56,190 bases of DNA from Oscillospiraceae bacterium (GTDB lineage Bacteria > Bacillota > Clostridia > Oscillospirales > Oscillospiraceae): contig JAFZRS010000027.1 in NCBI GenBank assembly GCA_017619715.1, positions 1-56,190 on the forward strand. The letters are read 5' to 3'. Shown piece after piece: positions 50,720 through 56,190 of the stretch. The notes under the pieces were generated by a model, which was not told where the DNA came from, ran no database searches, and was given only the letters and a program-made list of their open reading frames with translations. A program made the translations under genes and the position numbers. Numbering within the stretch: position 1 is the stretch's first letter; each line of letters starts with the position of its first letter.

Positions 50720-50767
50720 TTGACAAACGAGATCTCCTGTTGTATCATGCAAATAGAACAAAAGTTC
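50720..50767 (+). promoter_or_regulatory. LexA-controlled promoter of the peptide/radical SAM operon
   Basis: TTGACA (50720-50725), 17 bases, TATCAT (50743-50748). The palindrome GAACAAAAGTTC (50756-50767) starts at the predicted transcription start and matches the Firmicutes LexA operator core GAAC-N4-GTTC exactly. A bound repressor would cover the start region, so the operon is predicted to be SOS-inducible. Confidence 0.8.
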
Positions 50768-50791
50768 GATACTTGACGGGAGGGATTTTCC

Positions 50792-50908
50792 ATGACGATT
50801 GCAGGATATATTATCACCATTTTAGGTGTAGGATCCATTTCCTATCAGCTGATGCGGCTGATCGAGCGGATCGACAGTCCGCGGCCGACCAAGCGCCGCG
50901 CCGCCTGA
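50792..50908 (+). CDS. 38-residue single-pass membrane peptide, first gene of the SOS-type operon
   Basis: Begins with ATG after GGGAGGG and a 7-base spacer, an excellent ribosome site. Residues 3-23 form one hydrophobic helix (IAGYIITILGVGSISYQLM). The tail is basic, with PTKRRAA at the end and RLIERIDSPR before it. Its stop is 10 bases before the radical SAM gene. I do not recognise the family. Small SOS-induced membrane peptides in other bacteria inhibit division or depolarise membranes, but no such activity can be read here. It is real by translation signals and position; function unknown. Confidence 0.75.
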   Translation: MTIAGYIITILGVGSISYQLMRLIERIDSPRPTKRRAA

Positions 50909-50918
50909 CACCGGAGAG

Positions 50919-52187
50919 ATGGAGCTTCTGGACAAGCTGGCGATCTTGTCAGACGCGGCGAAATACGATGCAGCCTGCTCGTCCAGCGGCGTCAAGCGGC
51001 AATTTCAAGCAGGCAGGATCGGGAATACGTCCTCCTCCATTGCCGGGTGCTGTCACAGCTTTTCTGCGGACGGACGGTGCGTCACGCTATTAAAGGTGCT
51101 GATGAGCAACGCCTGCGTATATGACTGTAAGTATTGCGTCAACCGCCGCTCCAACGATACGCGGCGTGCAACCTTTACGCCAAGGGAGCTGGCGGAGCTG
51201 ACCATCGGCTTTTACCGCCGCAATTATATTGAAGGGTTGTTCCTCTCCTCCGGCGTACTGCGAGATCCGGACTACACCACCGAACAGATGATCCGCAGCT
51301 TGCGTCTTTTGCGACAGGAATACCGTTTCAACGGGTATATTCACGCCAAGGCGATCCCCGGCACGTCTGAAGAGCTGATCTATCAGTTGGGACTGTTGGC
51401 TGACCGGTTAAGTGTCAATGTGGAGTTACCCTCTGAGGCGGGACTGCGCTCTCTGGCGCCGGACAAGACCGTGTCCGCCATTTTTCGTCCTATGGGACAG
51501 ATCCGGGAGCAGACCGCGCAGAGCAAGGCGGAGCTAACGAGGTATAAGCACGCGCCGCGTTTTGCCCCGGCAGGACAGAGCACCCAGATGATCGTAGGCG
51601 CCACCGGGGACAGTGATCGGCACATTCTCCGTTTGAGCCAGTCGCTCTATGATAAGTACCGCCTCAAACGTGTGTTTTATTCCGCCTATGTCCCGGTGGT
51701 GGAGCATACGCTTCTCCCCTCCCCGGACACCAAACCGCCTCTGTTGCGGGAGCACCGGCTCTATCAGGCGGACTGGCTGCTGCGGTTTTACGGCTTTCGT
51801 GCGGAGGAACTGCTTACGGAATCACAGCCGGATTTTAATCCGCGGCTCGATCCCAAATGCAACTGGGCGGTGGGGCATTTAGAGCAGTTTCCCGTGGAGA
51901 TCATGACCGCCGATTATGAGCGATTGCTGCGTGTACCGGGCATCGGTCCGACGAGTGCGAAGCGTATCCTGTCTGCCAGGCGGGTAAGCCGTCTCACCTT
52001 TGAGGATCTGAAAAAGATGGGTGTGGTGCTCAAGCGTGCGCAATTCTTTATCACTTGCTGCGGTAGACAGCGGAGCGGATTGCGTTTTTCCGACGCCACG
52101 CTGACAGGTCAGTTAGAGCAAATCGAACGCGGCGAACTGCCGCCGGGCGAGGTGGAACAGCTCTCGCTCTTTGAAAGCGCGGGGTAA
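50919..52187 (+). CDS. Putative DNA modification/repair radical SAM protein (TIGR03916-like)
   Basis: 422-residue radical SAM enzyme. The cluster motif is CVYDCKYC (Cys66, Cys70, Cys73), with a leading MELLDKLAILSDAAKYDAAC typical of the family. Near residue 330-375 a helix-hairpin-helix segment LLRVPGIGPTSAKRILSARR suggests DNA binding; the C-terminus has LSLFESAG. The family is linked in many genomes with TIGR03915, and sometimes with uracil-DNA glycosylase, and is thought to act in DNA repair or modification; the reaction is unknown. Placement behind a LexA operator supports a damage role. Confidence 0.88.
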   Translation: MELLDKLAILSDAAKYDAACSSSGVKRQFQAGRIGNTSSSIAGCCHSFSADGRCVTLLKVLMSNACVYDCKYCVNRRSNDTRRATFTPRELAELTIGFYRRNYIEGLFLSSGVLRDPDYTTEQMIRSLRLLRQEYRFNGYIHAKAIPGTSEELIYQLGLLADRLSVNVELPSEAGLRSLAPDKTVSAIFRPMGQIREQTAQSKAELTRYKHAPRFAPAGQSTQMIVGATGDSDRHILRLSQSLYDKYRLKRVFYSAYVPVVEHTLLPSPDTKPPLLREHRLYQADWLLRFYGFRAEELLTESQPDFNPRLDPKCNWAVGHLEQFPVEIMTADYERLLRVPGIGPTSAKRILSARRVSRLTFEDLKKMGVVLKRAQFFITCCGRQRSGLRFSDATLTGQLEQIERGELPPGEVEQLSLFESAG

Positions 52188-52193
52188 CCGAGA

Positions 52194-53072
52194 ATGGCAT
52201 GGACAGAGATTGTTTTTCAATATGACGGCAGCTTTGACGGATTTCTCTGCTGTATCTATGAGAGCTATCTAAACAAAGAATTCCCCATCGCCTTTTACGG
52301 CGATGAGGAATGTTTTTCCCTCTATGCGGTGCGTCTGGTCATCACGGAGCATGAACACGCCCGGCGCGTGCTGCGAAGCATTGTCAAGCGCTCGGCGCGT
52401 GCGGCGGAGCTTTTGCAAAAGGTCTTTCTCACCTGTATGGAGGACAAGGAACTGCATTTATACGCCTTTGTCCGCAAGCTGTATGCCGAGGGAAGCCGTT
52501 TTCTCAAAAACCAGTCCGATCCCATATATCACCCATTGGTCAAGGCAATTCGGCACATGAACGGTGAGCTGGAAAAGCTGCGGGGTTTCGTGCGCTTTTC
52601 GGACTACAACGGCGTCCTCGGCGGTGAAATTGAGCCGAAGAACCGTGTTCTTCCCCTTTTGCGCGGCCACTTCTGCAGCCGCTACGCCAACGAATCGTTT
52701 TTCATCTACGACCGGACACATCGGGAACTGTTGCTCTACGCCAAGGGGCGTTCCCGTATTCTCCCGGTAGACGCGCTGCATCTCACCCTGCCGGGTGAGG
52801 AGGAAATGCAGTATCGCAGGCTCTGGAAATGCTTTTATGAGACCATTGCCATTCGGGATCGTACCAATCCCCGCTGCCAGAATACTCACATGCCGAAGCG
52901 CTACCGGAATACCATGACGGAATTCTTACCCCTGGACTACGAGGCGCAGTATCAGGGCGCTATCCCACCAAAGACTCCCGCAGCCTCTGCAAACCCCGCC
53001 GTTCCAACCGGGAAATCTGCACTTGAGATACCCCCACAATCCGGGCGGTCTGCTGTTGCGTCAGCCCTTTGA
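52194..53072 (+). CDS. TIGR03915/DUF4130 putative DNA metabolism protein with overprinted tail
   Basis: 292-residue partner of the radical SAM gene, 6 bases downstream. Family segments include FQYDGSFDGFLCCIYESYL at the start, RVLRSIVKRS, MNGELEKLRGFVRFSDYNG near residue 130 and MPKRYRNTMTEFLPLDYEAQ near 240, where such proteins usually end. The last ~40 residues are Pro/Ala/Ser-rich and are encoded on the strand opposite the 3' end of sigF, an unusual 113-base convergent overlap. Function unknown; its family is fused or linked to DNA repair proteins. Confidence 0.85.
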   Translation: MAWTEIVFQYDGSFDGFLCCIYESYLNKEFPIAFYGDEECFSLYAVRLVITEHEHARRVLRSIVKRSARAAELLQKVFLTCMEDKELHLYAFVRKLYAEGSRFLKNQSDPIYHPLVKAIRHMNGELEKLRGFVRFSDYNGVLGGEIEPKNRVLPLLRGHFCSRYANESFFIYDRTHRELLLYAKGRSRILPVDALHLTLPGEEEMQYRRLWKCFYETIAIRDRTNPRCQNTHMPKRYRNTMTEFLPLDYEAQYQGAIPPKTPAASANPAVPTGKSALEIPPQSGRSAVASAL

Positions 53073-53664
53073 AAAAACGCAGTAATATGGTCCACTTTTC
53101 GCGCTCCGGGAGGCTGTCGATGGCCTCCCGGAGCGCAATTTTTTCCACTAAACTCTCCTCAATTCCCTCGGTGCCGATGGTGGATTCCAGCGTCAGCCCC
53201 TCCACCGTCTCCTGCTGCAGCGATTCCGGCGGCGACGTCGCCAGTTCAATCACAGCGATCTCCTCCGCGCTCATGCCGGCTGCCTCCGCCAGTTCGCTCA
53301 CATGCGCCTCGCGCCCCAACTGACCGCGCAGGCGCTGTCGAAGAATCCAAAGCGCCTGTCCTTTTTCCCGGGTCGTTCTGCCCACCTTCACGGCGCCGTT
53401 ATCACGCAGATAGCGACGGATTTCTCCGGCAATTTTAGGGATGGCATAGGTGGAAAACTGCGTTCCGTATGTAAGGTCAAATCCCTTTACAGCTTTGATA
53501 AATCCGATGCAGCCAAGCTGATAGAGATCGTCCATCTCCACGCCGCGTCCACAGTAGCGGCGCACCACAGACCAAACAAGCCCCTCGTTCTTCTCCAGCG
53601 CGACGCGGCAAGCGTCCTCATCTCCCTTCTGAGCGCGTTCCAGCAGGGAGAACAGCTCGCTCAT
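52960..53664 (-). CDS. sigF: Sporulation sigma factor SigF (SpoIIAC)
   Basis: 234-residue forespore-specific sigma factor. Region 2 has NEGLVWSVVRRYCGRGVEMD, DDLYQLGCIGFIKAVKGFD and FSTYAIPKIAGEIRRYLRD; region 3 ALWILRQRLRGQLGREA; region 4 LREAIDSLPEREKWTILLRF and VGVSQVQISRLERRGLQRL. ATG at 53664 overlaps spoIIAB (ATGA). The open frame extends 64 codons upstream as a shadow. Its 3' end overlaps the convergent TIGR03915 gene and carries that operon's terminator in its codons. Confidence 0.94.
   Translation of the reverse strand: MSELFSLLERAQKGDEDACRVALEKNEGLVWSVVRRYCGRGVEMDDLYQLGCIGFIKAVKGFDLTYGTQFSTYAIPKIAGEIRRYLRDNGAVKVGRTTREKGQALWILRQRLRGQLGREAHVSELAEAAGMSAEEIAVIELATSPPESLQQETVEGLTLESTIGTEGIEESLVEKIALREAIDSLPEREKWTILLRFFKGLTQQQTARIVGVSQVQISRLERRGLQRLRESLVG
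53101..53144 (+). terminator. Intrinsic terminator of the SOS-type operon inside sigF
   Basis: GCGCTCCGGGAGGC (53101-53114) and GCCTCCCGGAGCGC (53123-53136) form a perfect 14-bp stem with an 8-base loop, then AATTTTTT on the plus strand. It lies 28 bases after the TIGR03915 stop and within the sigF codons for ALREAIDSLPERE. On the minus strand no U tract follows, so sigF transcription should pass. Confidence 0.8.
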
Positions 53665-54107
53665 CGTCCCGTTTTTGCCCGTGTGGCAATCCGCTTGCGC
53701 ATGACCACTGTGGTGCCCTTGCCGGGTACGGACTTTACGTGCACCCGATCCATAAAGCTCTCCATAATGGTAAAGCCCATGCCGCTGCGCTCTGCGCCGC
53801 CGGTGGTGTACAAGGGTTGGCGTGCCTGCTCCACATTTTCGATGCCGCGTCCCCAATCCCGGACGGTAAGTTCCAGAATATTACCCTCTGCCACCCGCAT
53901 TTTCAGCAAAATGCGCCCCAACTGATCAGGATAGGCGTGGACAATGGCATTTGTCACCGCCTCGCTGACCGATGTACGGATATCACCCAGCTCGTCCAGC
54001 GTAGGATCGAGCTGGGCGGCAAAGCCGGACGCCGCCACCCGGGCAAATCCCTCGTTGCTGCTGCGGCTTAAAAATTCGATTTTTACGTAGTTTTCCGTGC
54101 GTCTCAT
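53661..54107 (-). CDS. spoIIAB: Anti-sigma F factor SpoIIAB
   Basis: 148-residue GHKL-type serine kinase that holds SigF inactive and phosphorylates SpoIIAA. N-box SVSEAVTNAIVHAYP near residue 45, G1 DWGRGIENVEQARQPLYTT near 85 and G2 ERSGMGFTIMESFMD near 108. ATG at 54107 follows AGGAGG with 7 bases. Between spoIIAA and sigF, as in all spore formers. Confidence 0.95.
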   Translation of the reverse strand: MRRTENYVKIEFLSRSSNEGFARVAASGFAAQLDPTLDELGDIRTSVSEAVTNAIVHAYPDQLGRILLKMRVAEGNILELTVRDWGRGIENVEQARQPLYTTGGAERSGMGFTIMESFMDRVHVKSVPGKGTTVVMRKRIATRAKTGR

Positions 54108-54121
54108 CTGATTTCCTCCTC

Positions 54122-54427
54122 TCATTCTATGGTGACGATCCGGCTGATCCCGGACGCGTCGAATACTTTTTTAGGCTGCGTGGGAACGTGGACCAACGCC
54201 AGTGTGCCGCCGAGCTCACGCATACGCTGTCTGCCCCGCATGACTACGGCAATGCCGGAGCTGTCCATAAAGCTGACATTCTTCATATCCATCACCAGTT
54301 GCAGCGGCAGCGCCGCCTCGATCTCACGGTCCACCTTATCCATCAAACCCTTTGCGCCGTGGTGATCCAACTCACCGTGCAGTGTAAGTGTCAGCGTCCG
54401 TTCCCGGCACGCCGTGCTGACCTCCAT
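54122..54427 (-). CDS. spoIIAA: Anti-sigma F factor antagonist SpoIIAA
   Basis: 101-residue STAS-domain protein. The phosphorylatable serine lies in VSFMDSSGIAVVMRGRQRM near residue 57. When dephosphorylated it frees SigF from SpoIIAB. ATG at 54427 follows GGAGG with a 10-base spacer; an upstream in-frame start at 54460 would lie inside the repeated hairpin. No SigH-type promoter could be recognised in the 350-base gap upstream. Confidence 0.94.
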   Translation of the reverse strand: MEVSTACRERTLTLTLHGELDHHGAKGLMDKVDREIEAALPLQLVMDMKNVSFMDSSGIAVVMRGRQRMRELGGTLALVHVPTQPKKVFDASGISRIVTIE

Positions 54428-54449
54428 ACCGTCTGCGCCTCCTTTGTAT

Positions 54450-54724
54450 AAAAAAATCACCGTATAACGATTGTTATACGGTGATTATAGGACTGTCAAA
54501 AAAGTTGCGCTGCCACTTTTTTGACAAAATGCTCGCAGTCTACTTCGCGCACTCATTGTGCGCTTTGGCGCACAATTCGCACACTTCGCAGTCTGATAGG
54601 TGTATTTTGCCACGTACACGCCGCGGCAAAATACGATTTCATATCTTTGCGCCGTGCGCGGCGCAAACTCTGCGAGGCTCTGCAAAAAAATCACCGTATA
54701 ACGATTGTTATACGGTGATTATAG
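54450..54724. repeat. 275-bp palindrome-rich element bracketed by identical 41-bp hairpins
   Basis: The 41-base sequence at 54450-54490 recurs without change at 54684-54724. Each copy folds into AATCACCGTATAAC / GTTATACGGTGATT (14 bp, 4-base loop) and on the minus strand is followed by TTTTTTT, as in a terminator. The 193 bases between hold four more inverted repeats: 54495-54505/54515-54525, 54555-54563/54568-54576, 54603-54611/54625-54633 and 54646-54654/54659-54667. No plausible gene is inside. The copy near valS can serve as its terminator. A MITE-like or REP-type dispersed element is the leading reading. Confidence 0.7.
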
Positions 54725-54775
54725 CGTAAGGTGTAACTGCTTTTTTGCCGAAAAATGTCGTGTGTACGAGGCAAA

Positions 54776-56190
54776 TCAGTTTTTCATGGCGGCGGCGGAT
54801 TCTTCCAGCTTGGCGATCAGAAGTTTTGCCTTCTCCGCCTTTTCCCGCTCGGCATTGACAATCGCCTCCGGCGCTTTAGAGATAAATGCTTCGTTGCTCA
54901 ATTTACCTTCCAACCGGCGCAGATTATCCCGCGCCTTTGCAAGCTCCACGGCGATCCGTTCACGCTCTTTCTCCAGATCCACCAGCTCCCGCAAGGGCAT
55001 ATAAACAGTGGCGCCGTGGGTGACAACAGTCACCATACCCGAAAGATCTTCCGGCGGCACGGTGGTGACAGTCACCTCGGAAGCGTATGCCATGCGCGCG
55101 ATGAAACGGCGCCCCTCCTCATAATGCGCCGGGGCATCGGTGAGTATGATGACCTGCGCTTTTTTGGACGGCGGCACGTTCATCTCTGCGCGGCGGGTCC
55201 GCACGGCGGAAATGGCGTCCTTCACCGCCTCCATAGCCGCCTCGTCTTCAGCAAATGCCAGTTCCTTCCGGTATTCCGGCCATTGGGCGCGGATCAGGAA
55301 ATCACCCTCGTGGGGAAGCGCCTGCCAAATCTCCTCGGTAATAAAGGGCATAAAGGGGTGCAGCAGCTCCAGGATCCGCAGCAGAACGTAGCACAGCACA
55401 TTCTCCGCCGCCAGACGCGCCTGTTTGTCCTCCCCGTTCAACCGGGTCTTGGTCAGCTCGATATACCAATCGCAGTAGGTATCCCAGATGAAATCGTAGA
55501 TCTTGGCGGACGCCACGCCCAACTCAAAGGCCTCCATATTATCCGTGACCTCGCGGATCAGCGTGTTCAGCTTGCTGAGCACCCAACGATCCTCCCTCTC
55601 CAGATGGTCAGGAAGCTCCACCTTATCGATAGTCAGATTCATCATCACAAACCGGGAGGCGTTCCAGATTTTATTGGCAAAGTTGCGCATGGCCTCGCAC
55701 TTTTCCACGAAGAAACGCATATCGTTGCCGGGACTGTTGCCGGTGATGAGATTGAAGCGCAGCGCGTCGGCGCCGTATTGCTCCGCCATCTCCAGCGGAT
55801 CGATGCCGTTACCCAGGGACTTGGACATCTTACGTCCCTTATCGTCCCGTACCAGACCGTGGATCAGAACGGTGCCAAACGGCTCACGCTTCATCTGCTC
55901 CATGCCGGAGAAGATCATACGCGCCACCCAGAAAAAGATGATATCGTAGCCGGTGACCATGACGGAGGTGGGATACCAGTAGTTGAGATCGGGCGCGTTT
56001 CGGTCGGGCCAGCCCATGGTGGAAAACGGCCAGAGCGCTGAGCTGAACCACGTGTCCAGCACGTCTTCCTCCCGGCGGATGTTTTTGCCGTGACAGCGTT
56101 CACACTCTGTTGCGTCGTTACGGGAAACCGTCATATGGCCGCAGTCGTCGCAGTACCAGGCGGGGATCTGATGGCCCCACCAGAGCTGGC
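54776..56190 (-). CDS. valS: Valyl-tRNA synthetase, N-terminal part outside window
   Basis: About 471 C-terminal codons are visible; the gene continues past the right edge. Seen here are QLWWGHQIPAWYC and a zinc-ribbon with CDDCGH and CERCHG, the KMSKS loop GRKMSKSLGNGIDPLEMA, the anticodon-binding domain (RFVMMNLTIDKVELPD, TRLNGEDKQARLAAENVL) and the C-terminal coiled-coil arm (DLEKERERIAVELAKARDN, EREKAEKAKLLIAKLEE) typical of ValRS. It charges tRNA-Val. Followed by a copy of the 41-bp hairpin acting as terminator. Confidence 0.96.
   Translation of the reverse strand, partial: QLWWGHQIPAWYCDDCGHMTVSRNDATECERCHGKNIRREEDVLDTWFSSALWPFSTMGWPDRNAPDLNYWYPTSVMVTGYDIIFFWVARMIFSGMEQMKREPFGTVLIHGLVRDDKGRKMSKSLGNGIDPLEMAEQYGADALRFNLITGNSPGNDMRFFVEKCEAMRNFANKIWNASRFVMMNLTIDKVELPDHLEREDRWVLSKLNTLIREVTDNMEAFELGVASAKIYDFIWDTYCDWYIELTKTRLNGEDKQARLAAENVLCYVLLRILELLHPFMPFITEEIWQALPHEGDFLIRAQWPEYRKELAFAEDEAAMEAVKDAISAVRTRRAEMNVPPSKKAQVIILTDAPAHYEEGRRFIARMAYASEVTVTTVPPEDLSGMVTVVTHGATVYMPLRELVDLEKERERIAVELAKARDNLRRLEGKLSNEAFISKAPEAIVNAEREKAEKAKLLIAKLEESAAAMKN

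Noticed and set aside
54485..54694. 69-residue minus-strand frame inside the repeat element
   Set aside because: It is translated from the palindromes, has no ribosome site and starts in a hairpin arm.
1..56190. CRISPR array, prophage, insertion sequence, tRNA or rRNA genes
   Set aside because: No regularly spaced repeats, transposase, phage genes, cloverleaf with GTTC-type arm, or rRNA stretches were recognised.

Overview
The window is a chromosomal segment from an anaerobic, endospore-forming Clostridia bacterium, most likely Oscillospiraceae/Ruminococcaceae-like. It carries sigH, the whole spoIIIA operon, spoIIM and spoIIA. It is GC-rich apart from AT-rich promoters, has Firmicutes housekeeping synteny (hprK-murB-rapZ-yvcK-whiA; nusB-xseA-xseB-ispA-dxs-tlyA-nadK-argR-recN), strong AGGAGG ribosome binding sites, and no phage or plasmid genes. 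About 60 protein genes were found, plus one large structured RNA.

Layout. 1-27.8 kb is read almost entirely on the minus strand: trmK (cut by the left edge), small DUF1858, PspC and zinc-ribbon genes, sigH, glmM, ruvCAB, xerD, spoIIM, TIGR04086-yajC-tgt-queA-tyrS, then recN-argR-nadK-tlyA-dxs-oapA, a ~660-nt non-coding RNA, ispA-xseB-xseA-nusB, an Asp23 gene, and spoIIIAA to AH. 27.9-38.0 kb is on the plus strand: a DUF3048 lipoprotein and a complete shikimate/Phe/Tyr operon (pheA, aroB, aroC, an aroE-aroK fusion, aroQ, aroA, tyrA, aroF), then a lone SDR gene. 38-47.7 kb is minus: an unknown protein with a mother-cell-type promoter, dnaE, a C_GCAxxG_C_C protein, whiA, yvcK, rapZ, murB, hprK. 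rpmB (plus) and pcrA (minus) follow. Then comes a plus-strand cassette with a LexA-type operator (38-aa membrane peptide, radical SAM protein, TIGR03915 protein). It converges on spoIIAC-AB-AA (minus), which is separated from valS (cut by the right edge) by a hairpin-rich repeat element.

Main discoveries. (1) The gene-less 0.7-kb stretch between ispA and a four-helix membrane protein gene next to dxs has the genomic signature of OLE (ornate large extremophilic) RNA and its partner OapA. It has its own near-consensus promoter behind an ispA terminator, and a terminal helix joins its ends. (2) A perfect GAAC-N4-GTTC LexA box sits on the start site of a strong promoter driving a 38-aa transmembrane peptide plus a putative DNA-repair radical SAM pair, which suggests an SOS-induced module. 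(3) That cassette overlaps sigF tail to tail by 113 bp, and its likely intrinsic terminator is a 14-bp perfect inverted repeat written inside sigF codons. (4) Two identical 41-bp hairpins bracket a 193-bp palindrome-rich element directly upstream of spoIIAA. Smaller oddities include a possibly leaderless sigH, an apparent ATA start codon in xseA behind a terminator-like hairpin, and operator-like AACTGTT repeats at the asp23 promoter.

Limits. All calls come from reading the sequence and from knowledge of families. No similarity search or folding program was run. Start codons were set by ribosome binding site position.
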